Shown one piece after another: positions 34,332 to 47,262 of a DNA stretch of 55,188 nucleotides (the first letter of the stretch is position 1; each line of letters begins with the position of its first letter). Source of the DNA: Reclinomonas americana ATCC 50394 (taxonomy: Eukaryota > Jakobida > Jakobea > Jakobida); contig PS015178.1 in the NCBI GenBank assembly GCA_048213135.1, positions 1-55,188 of the forward strand, written 5' to 3'. The notes under the pieces are model-generated. The model was given only the letters and a program-made list of their open reading frames with translations, was not told the DNA's origin and made no database searches. The translations under genes and the position numbers were made by a program.

Positions 34332-35694
34332 ATGGCTGACGGAGCTTCGGCCGGGACTGGCGAGGGACGTGGCGGTGGACGCGGTGGCTTTGGCCGTGGT
34401 GGGTTTGGCCGCGGACGTGGTGATCGCGATGGCGGCGAGGGTGGCCGTGGTGGACGCGGTGGCCGCGGCGGTCGCGGTGGACGTGGCGGCCGTGGTGGTG
34501 GCCGCGGTGGTCGCGAGGAGAAGGCCTGGGTGCCGTGCACGAAGCTCGGTCGCCTGGTCGACGCTGGCCTGATCAAGAGCATTGAGGAGATCTTCCTCTT
34601 TGCGCTGCCGATCAAGGAGGCCAAGATTGTCGATCACTTCCTCGGCAAGGACCTCAAGGACGAGGTGCTCAAGATCCAGCCTGTGCAGAAGCAGACTCGT
34701 GCCGGTCAGCGCACTCGCTTCAAGGCATTNNNNNNNNNNNNNNNNNNNNNNNNNNNNNNNNNNNNNNNNNNNNNNNNNNNNNNNNNNNNNNNNNNNNNNN
34801 NNNNNNNNNNNNNNNNNNNNNNNNNNNNNNNNNNNNNNNNNNNNNNNNNNNNNNNNNNNNNNNNNNNNNNNNNNNNNNNNNNNNNNNNNNNNNNNNNNNN
34901 NNNNNNNNNNNNNNNNNNGTGGTCGTCGGCGATCACAATGGTCACATTGGCCTCGGCGTCAAGTGCTCCAAGGAAGTCGCCGGTGCCATTCAGGGTGCCA
35001 TTCTGGCGGCCAAGCTGGCCATCCTGCCCATTCGCCGTGGCTACTGGGGCAGCAAGATCGGCACCCCCCACACTGTGCCCATCAAGGTGAGCGAGGAGGA
35101 AGGAAGGAGGGGAGAGAGTGTGGGATGCTCTTTTCTTTTTGTTGTTGCTGCTTGCTGCTGCAAGTGATCTCTGCTCCGCTTCCGTGATGATTCCATTTCT
35201 GTCTCTTGACGATCAAATTATGGAAGACAGATTAACCATCTTTCGGGACTGATGAAGATGGTGTCGACACTTGCAGCAAATGGCAGCAGTCTGCCTGCGC
35301 CCTATCTCCCTCTCTCTCTCTGTCGTTGATGTGGGGTAGCACACTGTCTTGCAATGCATTGTTGCTCACTGGCGCACGACTCGACCAGGTCACTGGCAAG
35401 TGCGGCTCTGTGCGCATTCGCCTCGTGCCGGCCCCGCGCGGTACTGGCATTGTCGGTGCCCCGGTGTCGAAGAAGATCCTGCACTACGCTGGCCTGGAGG
35501 ACGTGTACACGTCGTCGTCTGGCCAGACTGCCACCCTCGGCAACTTTGCCAAGGCTGTCTTCAACGCGGTCCTCAGCACCTACACCTTCCTCACCCCCGA
35601 CCTGTGGAAGAAGACCAAGTTCCGCCAGACTCCGTACCAGGAGCACACCGACTTCCTGTCGACTCAGAAGCTGAAGAAGCGCGTGGAGGAGTAA
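34332..35694 (+). CDS. RPS2: 40S ribosomal protein S2 (uS5)
   Basis: Starts [16 protein letters not shown] and carries an N-terminal [11 protein letters not shown] repeat. The uS5 body follows: [54 protein letters not shown]; then, after the gap 34730-34918, [34 protein letters not shown] and IK. Exon 2 (35389-35694) continues [20 protein letters not shown] and ends KKRVEE. The family-specific order is complete apart from the gap. RGG repeats of RPS2 are methylated in other eukaryotes. The single visible intron (35087-35388, 302 nt, GTGAGCG) is longer than most in the window and hosts a C/D snoRNA. GC3 is very high, as expected for a strongly expressed gene. Confidence 0.97.
35179..35257 (+). 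ncRNA. C/D box snoRNA in RPS2 intron (28S rRNA 2'-O-methylation guide)
   Basis: C box GTGATGA at 35184-35190 and D box CTGA at 35249-35252 are bracketed by a short terminal stem (CTTC 35179-35182 with GAAG 35254-35257). Just 5' of the D box, 35235-35247 (ACCATCTTTCGGG) is perfectly complementary over 13 nt to CCCGAAAGATGGT. That segment is universally conserved in eukaryotic large-subunit rRNA. By the D+5 rule the methylated base is the G of CCCGAAAG. From memory this corresponds to yeast 25S Gm805, guided by snR39B. Location in an intron of a ribosomal-protein gene is typical for such snoRNAs. The internal C'/D' boxes are not clear. Confidence 0.82.
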
Positions 35695-35904
35695 TTCCAC
35701 CCTCGCCAACGTCGGCTTGTTACACGCTGTGCATTTGCATGAATGAATGGTGTGCTGCATACTCCCCGTTGAATTCGATTTTGAACACATGATTGCTTCT
35801 TTCATTTCCAGTAGAAGGTGGGTTATTGCTTCTCGTCTGGCCCACTAGATACGTGCTTCCGCACCGCAGACGCGACCTCATCGAATCGCGGATACGGGAA
35901 GCAC

Positions 35905-38900
35905 TTATATCGTCAATGGGCCCTCAAGCTCCGGAGGTGCAGCTGGCGCTGTTAACATGGATGGACTGCCTGTAGGAGCGGCAGGCGCGGGACTCGGCGG
36001 GAGCACAGGAGGCTCGGCGGGCGCGGGACTCGGCGGGAGCACAGGAGGCTCGGCGGGCGCGGGACTCGGCGGGAGCACAGGAGGCTCGGCGGGCGGACCT
36101 GCGTCGTCACCAGGCTGTGGGCTGGACGCTGACAATTGACTTCGACGCATAGCTTCGGCGAAGATGTGTTTCGCCATGGACTTGAGGAATATTTTCTTGG
36201 CAAAGCCGTCCACACGGTTGACGTTCCCTGAGCAACAATGAAGGATGAAGTTCCTTGCAAGTGAGGGTGCGCATTCTCGATCAAATTCATGGCGCGACAA
36301 ATACGAACCTCGTGGAACACTCTGCAGAAACATCCGCACATTGGAAATGCCAGGAGCCACCGGAACGGCACACACACACCCGCTGCATTGTGCGCGTACC
36401 ACCGACGGCTCTCTGGGGTAATCAGGGAACACGTGGTCGATAGAGACAATGTAGTACATGGTGCATCCTGCCAAATACACAGATAGTGACGAACATGAGA
36501 TTCAACAGGCAGTCACAACAGCGCGCTGCGGTGCGCCCTCACCGTTGACACGTATGACACAGTCCATCATCAGAAAGTCACGGTCGTTGAGCAACCTGGT
36601 GTGCGGCAATGTTGTCAGCATCAGTACTGAAGGAGAACGAGAGAGAACACAATGTACATCAACATACCGAAAGATTGATTTGTATCGATTGCGGACGATG
36701 CGGCATCCAAATGGCAGCTTGCGGATCACCGTCCACGTATACTCATTGTTCCAATCCTGAAACGAGCAACAATGATGATGAGAGCACTTCAGAAGCACAT
36801 GCGAGACAGTCAATGTGACAACGCAACCCCAGGGTCGCCCGCCATTTCCGCGGTCTTTTCACAGCTCAGTGGCACGCCGGTAATTGAGGTCTTCCACGCA
36901 CTCGAGTTCCAGCCCACCTCGTCAAGTGTGCCAAAGTGTGGCCCACCGTCAAAAGACTCTCCAAGTCTGTCCGGATCCTCTCGATTCCAGAAAGGGAAAA
37001 TAGGCGGCGCAATCTGGAGTTCCTTCTGTTGCGACTTCTTCATCCGGTACGTTCGAATCCTGTATACATGTACAATGAAAGGGGAACGCATGCATCAGCG
37101 TATCTGGCAGCACCTTCTTGTGGGAAATGGAGCACACGCACAAGCGTCCGTCGTCGACGTGTTTTTCGGAGCGCATTTTCCAGTGACGAGAAGGGACACT
37201 CAGCGCAGCATGAACACTTGGCAGCGCGACTTGGTGCATCCACAGCGCCAATCGCAAGTCGACGTTATCCGGCATGGACAACCAGTGAAGCGGCTTACGT
37301 CTTCCCTCGTCGATCACTCGCATTTGGTCCAACGACCTAATCATCGATCGCACCTCAACACTTCGATTCGCAGGATTGGCGCCACAGAGCGCCTCCGCAC
37401 GCAAATATGTCGAAACGGCTTGCTGAGCCTGCACAAGATTCAGAGGCATGCACCGAGTGAGTGTGCTGCGACGACACGCGTGGACAACCAAGGCTTATCG
37501 AAGTCACACACCCAAGCAGAGTGAGCAGGATCTTCGTCTCTGTCGGGTAATATGCCTGTGGCGATGTCGAGACAGTGCTTGCCTTCCTCCAGTGCCTCGG
37601 CATCTGGCACTGGTTTCTGTTGTAGGAGGCATTCGCAAACATTCAAGTGGCCCTGGAAGCCCTTTCCGCGTTCTCGATCATCGATCACTCTCCGATAGTT
37701 GGCCAACGCCTCCTCCCACAGCTGCTTGCGCACGCAATACATCGCGTCGAACTCGAATCCACGCTGTCCGCGATCATTGAACCACGACAAGTCGTTCTCC
37801 TCAAACACTGCGTTCGCGGCCTGAACAATCAACCACAAACGCGCAAGTCGTCAGCTGCCGATCAACATGTGCATCCTAATATTGCTCGACCCCGTACAAA
37901 CCTTCTGCATCCAGGGAGCCAACGACGAGAGGCGAAGGGTGTGTGGGTACGTGTCGAGGTCGCTAAGCTTAAGCCCGAATTCGCTACTGCCAGCGGCTGC
38001 ATGCAGATCCGACTGCGAGTCCGGGTTGGACGGAAGGCTGTGCGTGCGCACCACGTTAGGCACCACCACCACACTGTGAGCTGTGCGTGGCAATTATGCG
38101 CACCGAAAAGAGTCCAAGATACTTGAACGACCACTCTCAAAGTACTCGAGTGCATCCACCAAGCCATTTAAGGTGTCCACTGCGGGCAGCGCGCGAGTGA
38201 GATCCACGTCAAGTGTGGTGCGAGTGGCAACTTGCGCACACTGACCACCACAGACGTCGTTTCGCAGCTCGTCTTCGCCGTATGCGATGATCGGCAGAAC
38301 CTGCGTGACACGGGAAGGTCATTGGTGCACTCTTCAGCAAGAATGCGAGAGACGGAGACAAAATTTACCTGGGAACAGAGGATTCGCAGCTGTCGCAGCT
38401 GTCGCAGACGATCATCATCGTTCACGAGACTCTCACCGGAATACTCGCTCGGAATGCATTGCAGCACATCGAGGCCTGCGAGGACGTAGAGACACATCAG
38501 TGCACACGAGTAAATCTACGGAGCACCAGCACATCTCGCTATGCTCGTCGTGCATACCTCGGCAAAACGCAAGCTGTCGATGCGACAGCATCTCAATGCG
38601 TTCCAGCAGCCGCAGCCGTGCCGCGTCGCGCTTAAAATTACACTTTGCTTCCCGATAGTGGTCACGCCACTCACACGCCACCTCATGCAGTCGCGTCAGC
38701 AGCTGAGTCAACGGCTGAGCAACGTTGAGGCCTGCACAGCGCGCGTTGACATAAGTATATAACTTCGTTTCTCGAACGCGTACGATCGCTGACGAACTTG
38801 TGCCAGGCTGTGCCCTCGCGGCGGGTCGCAGCATGGAATGCGTACTAGATCCAGATTCCATCGACGGTATGCTGGCTTCGCTGCATGCATGCGACAATTA

Positions 38901-39338
38901 CGCAATAAGAGAGAGAGAGAGAGAGAGATCAACAACAATGCACTGACAATGCGTTGTGCACGCACCGACGCATGCCTCGATTGAAAGACGCTGCTGGCAT
39001 TTCCGGATCCTGTACAACTGATAAGCGACAGTGGCACCAGACACAGCAGTGCATGAAATATGCATGCACACCAAGGATCTCGAGCGCGCTCGCAATCGTT
39101 GTTGCAGAGCATGAACTGGTCGCGACTGGTAATCCAACACAGCAGTTGCCAATGGGATCTGAGAAAGAGAGGCCCTTTCTTCAAGTGTGCGGGGAGCTGA
39201 TGCGTCGGCGGCAGCCGACTGACCAAAAAATGACGTTCTCGATCCTATTGTCACAGAATGGAAGTCTCCGTCGTCCTCTGATGCGGGAAGCAGCTCGTCG
39301 TCTCCGACAAGCGCATGGCGAGAGCGCGGCGCATCCAT
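35905..39338 (-). CDS. START-domain (lipid-binding) protein with long helical N-terminus
   Basis: Starts MDAPRSRHALVGDDELLP at 39338 and ends at 35905; last exon 35905-36467. Supported internal exons include LTRLHEVACEWRDHYREAKC (about 38720-38580), VLPIIAYGEDELRNDV...LDSFR (about 38310-38116), the piece with LRLSSLAPWMQK (about 38080-37905), AANAVFEENDLSWF...DPAHSAW (about 37820-37510) and AQQAVSTYLRAEA (about 37430-37300). The C-terminus is a START domain: WNSSAWKTSITGVPL, WNNEYTWTVIRKLP, LLNDRDFLMMDCVIRVNG and MYYIVSIDHVFPDYP, the last matching the RDFL and S.xH..P signatures. START domains bind sterols, phospholipids or ceramide. A GTTGCGTT intron at 36827 lies inside the domain. A 3x36-bp repeat encodes a Pro-rich tail. 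Several junctions remain unresolved. Confidence 0.72.
35986..36093. repeat. Three tandem 36-bp repeats
   Basis: Three essentially identical 36-bp units near the 3' end of the START gene encode PAEPPVLPPSPA three times in the minus-strand frame. The perfect identity at the base level implies recent slippage or conversion. Confidence 0.92.
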
Positions 39339-39422
39339 GGTGATCGATATTTAATTTGGCGACTCGATGGCGGACAATATATAAAATACAAAGGACGTCG
39401 GAAGTTCGGCCGGCTCCCTCTC
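39339..39422. promoter_or_regulatory. Bidirectional promoter with TATA-like elements
   Basis: 84 bp separate the divergent start codons of the START gene (39338, minus) and the next gene (39423, plus). The interval is unusually AT-rich for this window and contains GATATTTAATTTGG and CAATATATAAAATAC, TATA-like elements readable on either strand. Confidence 0.6.
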
Positions 39423-41786
39423 ATGTGTGACGACGCTGAGGAGCTAGTGCCCTTCTCCGCTGCAGTGCAATGTCTGGCGAACGCAGTGGTCAAGCTCGCC
39501 AATGTGATGCGTTCGAGCTCGAGTGCCAATGATCTTCGCGTGGATTCATCGCTTGTGCGTGTGTTGATGGAGTTGGTCAGTCGTGCGCAGCCGTTCCGAG
39601 AGCGCCTGCTGCGCCTGGAACGCACCCTGGCAAAGACCACAGAGCGAGAAAACCATGCTGCGTTCCGCAGCTTGTGGAATCAACTGCATGCAGTGTGTGC
39701 GCGATTCATGCCTGCATTGCTGTCGATCGTGGACGACTTGGAGTACAATCGTTTCTCTGGTTCGCACACCATGCGCGTGTGCGTATACCTGTCGCTGTGT
39801 ATGTGCTCATGAACAGCAAGCAGATGAGCTGGCGGAAGATCTGGAGGCGGCGCTGAAGGAGCTGTACGACTACGTGGACTTCCTGCACGACGACTTCGTG
39901 TGAGTAGAGTGAGAAGAGGCGTTGTTGTGCATGTTGTGGTTTCCTCACCTTGCCATTGTCTCTTCTCTGTGCAGTCGCATCGAGGAGTTCATCCGCGCAG
40001 TGAATGAGTTGCGCACGAGGTTTGCATCGGTGCCAGCCGGAGAACAAGCAGGCAGTCCACAGACGGAGTCAGAGCTGCTGACGAAAAGCTATGCCAAATT
40101 GTTTGTTCCGACGAGTGCGGAGCAGAAAGTGCAGGGCCAGTCTCGTCTCGGCTTTGTTGAGTGCGGTGCACGTGGCGCTTGGTCAGCTCGCAGTGCGAAT
40201 GCTGACAAGGGTGGCGTCACAGATTTCTTTGGAGAAGTGGGGCCAATGGTTGGACGAAGACCAGACGTGGCATGCCGCCAAGTCTCTGGCAGTGCGAGGG
40301 GATTTGAAAGGTGCAGAACGTCGGCTGCTAGACGTGGTCGACGCCATCGATTGTCGCCTGCTCGTCAGCACTTGTGCAGCCATGTGCTATGCCGATACTG
40401 GTGAAGCCGGCGATCGGCAGGCAAGCGCCAGTGTGTCTGATGATATTGATGCGAGCCCGGCAAGCTTGGAAGCCCTTAACAGCAAGCTGGCGCTCTTGCA
40501 GCGTACGCTGCAGCAGAATGAGGGACCGTCGCATGCACAGGTTTCGTTGCTGACAGTCCTTCTTCTTCCTGGATGCCCGCAGAATTGACACGTGCTCCTG
40601 CAGTGGACCGACATCTACAAGGCCATGAGCGAGCAAGCCAGGAGGCTGGCGGTCCCCGCAGGCAGTCAGGATGCAGAGATATCACACCTGCATGCGCTCA
40701 ATTGCCCCATGACGCTGGTGTGCACTGCGCGCAATCCGCTGGCGTTCTTCATGGGTGCGCACCAAGACTGACGCGCCGCTGCGTGTGTATGCGCAGGTCA
40801 CCAGGGGCTTCAGGCGCTTGCGATCGGTTGCAGAGTCGCATCGTAGCGACTGGAAGGTGTTGAAGTCGGCACGCACTGGCGGTTTGCGGTACGCAGAAAC
40901 GCGTGTTTCGCGGCATACATGTGCTTACCGTTCGTATGCACAGGTACATGATCATGAGGCTCAATGCCAGGAGCAGGGAGGCACTACCACCCGTGCTCGA
41001 GGGGGTCCGTGAAACGCCCGGCAGTGTGAGTTTGCCAGGCTCCACGTCATGACCTTGCACTGTTTTTCATCACCAGACGTGGTGGTGCGTCGCAGGTGTT
41101 CAAGCTTGTTTCCTATGATGTGCCACTCTCGGCCACTGCGCTCATCGAGCGTTTCCAGAACCCGATGGTGAACAATTCGTCGCGCATCACCTGCGTTTTG
41201 CGCCGTGCTCACTGTCAGTGCATGCAGCTGTGGGACCTCGGCGTCACCACTACATACAATGTGTTGCAGGAGGGTCCTTTTGGCACGCGCCTCGTGCACT
41301 GGGTGCAGAAAGAGGGGCCAGGCAACTCGTTTCCACACTCGGAATACCTCCTGTACGACTTTTCACTGCGGGAGGAGCGCGAGAGCGCTGTCAGTTGCGC
41401 TCCACCACCACACGTGTCACGTGCATTTGTGTGTTTGCATGCTGCTTGCGCTCACTGTCATCACGTGCGACAGATCCCATGTCGGTGCACTACTGCGCTG
41501 TTAGTGCACCCGACGATGTCGACAAGATGCCCAAGATCAAGCGGAATCGCAGACGGGCCATGCACATGCTGTTTGTCACCGCGGTTGCCACCTCTCTCTC
41601 GTCGTGCAACCTGCGTGTGGTGGTACAGATTGGCGACAGTGGTGAGTTCTGCAGCTTGTGTGCTGCAACTTATCCCGGACACATCAGCTCATGTGCACCT
41701 CCGCAGGTGTGATCTTGCACTCGCGTGCATGCAAGAAGTTCCTGCGCCGAATTGCCGAGAAGATAAATATTACGAAGAGTAATTGA
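39423..41786 (+). CDS. Multi-exon protein, unknown, possibly lipid-binding C-terminus
   Basis: Starts MCDDAEELVPFSAAVQCL. Exons recognised: 39423 to about 39763; about 39822-39899; 39975 to about 40129; about 40184-40540 (donor GTTTCGTT); about 40605-40755; about 40946-41027; 41095 to about 41388; about 41476-41640; about 41708-41786. Helical N-terminus (LEAALKELYDYVDFLHDDF, IEEFIRAVNELRTRF), then KWGQWLDEDQTWHAAKSLAV. The C-terminal part, VFKLVSYDVPLSATALIERF, QLWDLGVTTTYNVL, RRAMHMLF, VVVQIGDSGVILHS and KKFLRRIAEKI, is conserved-looking. It might be a START/lipid-binding-type fold, but this is only a guess prompted by the neighbouring gene. It is head-to-head with the START gene. The stop at 41784-41786 overlaps the antisense ORF below. 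Confidence 0.6.
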
Positions 41787-41997
41787 ATGGTAATTCAATA
41801 ACAATCGTTTGGTCGTTCCCAGGGAGTGCTGTGGGTACCATGTGAACTCGAGGGTTTAGCAAAATAATGATCCTGGGCACAGCAGTAGTTGCTCCTTTTT
41901 CTCGTGTCACATACAGACGATCTTCCGGCAAACTTTGAACAGTGGCCACGCTGCCGTCTTCTGCTTCCACCCGGCACCAATCACCGTTGGACGCCAT
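41770..41997 (-). CDS. Small single-exon ORF, unknown
   Basis: A 75-codon ORF, MASNGDWCRVEAEDGSV then VQSLPEDRLYVTREKG, VPRIIILLNPRVHMVP and IVIELPFNYSS, with alternating strand-like patterns and no low complexity, unlike most random ORFs here. Its 3' end overlaps the 3' end of the preceding plus-strand CDS by 17 nt. No family is recognised; it could be the last exon of a longer gene starting upstream around 42100-42280. Confidence 0.4.
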   Translation of the reverse strand: MASNGDWCRVEAEDGSVATVQSLPEDRLYVTREKGATTAVPRIIILLNPRVHMVPTALPGNDQTIVIELPFNYSS

Positions 41998-42332
41998 ATG
42001 CGCCAGACTCTGGATCGACAGAGGGCTGCAGCAGAAGCATCGTCAGGTCACTGTCATGAAACCATGCTGGACACAATGCATTACCGAAACGGTAAGCACG
42101 CGGCTGTGGGCCCTCTCTCTCTCCGTCGACACTCATCGGAACATACACTCCGATCGCGCAACAAAAGATAACCATCTCTGCTGCTGCACATCCACCGGCG
42201 GGCCCTCTCATCGCATTGATCGGAACTGCACTCCGATCGCCGCGGGGGAATAAAAAAGCGGACAAGGGTTGTGGTTCATTCATTCTTCCACATCAGCCTC
42301 TGAGCCAAGAACAACAACAGCAACCAAGAACC

Positions 42333-43114
42333 ATGAGCGACGAAGATGTGTCTCACCTGAGCGACTCGCAGTGGCGTGAGCGACTGGAGCCGGGAGTGTT
42401 TGCAGTGGTGAGTTCACCACTCTGCATGCATGTGTGTGTGATCGTTGCGTTTGCTAGCTGACACTCCTGTCACTCAGCTGCGACAAAAGTCGACGGAGCG
42501 ACCAGGCACCAGCAAGTACAACAAGTACCACCCGGCCGATGGTGGTGAGTGTGTGAGACTCCGTGTGAGAATGTGATTGTGCTGATCACTGACTGCCTCT
42601 CTCCCCTTTCCAGTGTTCCGCTGCGTCGGCTGTGACACACCACTGTACCAGGCCAACACCAAGTTTGGTGAGTGCGATGTTGCTTGCGAAGCAGGGGCGC
42701 GGACAATGTGACTGACACTGTGTATGCTTGTTGCTGATCGCAGACAGTGGATGTGGCTGGCCGGCGTTCTACGAGGGCATTCCGGGGGCGATCACCGAGA
42801 CCACCGATGAGGACGGCCACCGCACCGAGATCACCTGCACCAAGTGTGGTGGACATGTTTCGTTTGTATTTATAATCAATCGTCTTGCAGCGATAATGAG
42901 CCAAGAAGTCTCACTTGTTTGTTGATGTTGCGTGCTACTGTATACGTAGCTCGGCCATGTCTTCAAGGGCGAGGGATTCGCCACCCCCACGGACGAGCGG
43001 CACTGCGTGAATGGCATTTGCTTGCGCTTCGAGGCCGGACCCAAGTCGGCCGGCACTGAACCCGCTGGTGCCGGCGCATCAGCTGGCGGCAGCGGTAGTG
43101 GCAGCAGTCGCTAA
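42333..43114 (+). CDS. MSRB: Methionine-R-sulfoxide reductase (MsrB)
   Basis: Exons 42333-42407, 42478-42544, 42614-42667, 42744-42856, 42950-43114; about 157 residues. All MsrB landmarks are present: ERPGTSKYNKYHPADG, CVGCDTPLY (first zinc CxxC), SGCGWPAFYEGI, CTKCGGHLGHVF (second zinc CxxC) and RHCVNGICLRF, with the catalytic residue as Cys, not Sec. It reduces methionine-R-sulfoxide using thioredoxin. There is no obvious targeting peptide, so probably cytosolic. A Gly/Ala/Ser tail follows. Introns begin GTGAGTT, GTGAGTG, GTGAGTG and GTTTCGTT (42857), the last with T before the splice site, and GGH/LGHVF conservation fixes it. Confidence 0.95.
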
Positions 43115-43264
43115 TGGAGGCATGAGGCGGTATGTGTGTAGAAAGGAAGGGTCGGCAAGGGAGCGTAGTCACTGTAAATGAAGCGTTTCATTGACAACTC
43201 TGCTCGTGAGTGAGAGAGAGCGCGCAGTCTGCAGGTGCGTCGACCGTTCATTGCTGAGCTGCAG

Positions 43265-43594
43265 TCACGTGCTGAGGCCGATTCTGCCGGTGGGAGGAAA
43301 CGCCGGAGGATCGATATTCATCAGTGCGACTGTCATGCACACTTGGACTGAGTCCCTGTCAACGACCAGCAGCAACTGTACTCTGCCGCGCGTACCTAGT
43401 ATGTGCTCCTCCGCCACACGGCGCTCACTTCCCTTCTCTGCTCGTTCCACGCGACGCCACAATGAGCGAAGAGTTTCGCGAACCTCTGGCTCATTGCAGT
43501 GGTTTCGCATGAACCGCAGGCCACTCTGGATGTACAAATCGTCGCCTCTCCCGTGCTCCTTCGCCAGCTCTTCGAGGCGAACCACCAGATCCAT
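43265..43594 (-). CDS. Small ORF, unknown
   Basis: A 109-codon ORF starting MDLVVRLEELAKEHGRGDD, then LYIQSGLRFMRNHCNEPEV and LRSLWRRVERAEKG. The first 65 residues look like a real helical domain. After EEHILG a GTACGCGC donor could start an intron, so the tail may be wrong. A TTATAAT stretch at about 43614 lies just upstream of the start. Family not recognised. Confidence 0.45.
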   Translation of the reverse strand: MDLVVRLEELAKEHGRGDDLYIQSGLRFMRNHCNEPEVRETLRSLWRRVERAEKGSERRVAEEHILGTRGRVQLLLVVDRDSVQVCMTVALMNIDPPAFPPTGRIGLST

Positions 43595-43897
43595 GCTTTG
43601 TGAAGAGAACTCGATTATAATAAGTGCGGCCGCGGTCCTGCTGAGTGGTGAAGTTGCAGCAGCTTCATCCTCGCACCTTCCGTCAGGATTACGAACAAGG
43701 GCATGTTCTTATGTGCATTATATGTGCACAGTGGACGTCTGCACGAGTTGCAACCCCCATGGCCACCTTCGAATTCTCGTGCAATTCTCATAGAGTCCTG
43801 TGTCATGCATCACGCTTGACCATTCTGATCCACATTCTTTGACCACGAGTCTTGACCACCGTGTCTCTGTGCTCACCCTACAGACAACACCAGCAAC
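43595..43897. other. Divergent spacer
   Basis: About 300 bp between the divergent small ORF (minus) and the LRR gene (plus). Overlapping ORFs on both strands show no splice or family support. Confidence 0.4.
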
Positions 43898-47196
<3,299 letters not shown>

Positions 47197-47262
47197 ACGT
47201 ACACGGGAGTAAAAAAGTTGTCCGCGTCCTCCTCCGTCTGTGTGTGCCGGCACCGCCATTGG

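Noticed and set aside
35249-35330. A second snoRNA starting at CTGATGA (35249)
   Set aside because: It overlaps the D box of the first snoRNA and lacks a convincing D box, stem or rRNA complement.
35986-36093. CRISPR-like array
   Set aside because: Three contiguous coding repeats without spacers, in a eukaryotic gene.
42333-43114. MsrB as a selenoprotein, given the tRNA-Sec nearby
   Set aside because: The catalytic position is a TGC codon in RHCVNG, and no in-frame TGA or SECIS-like element is needed to complete the protein.
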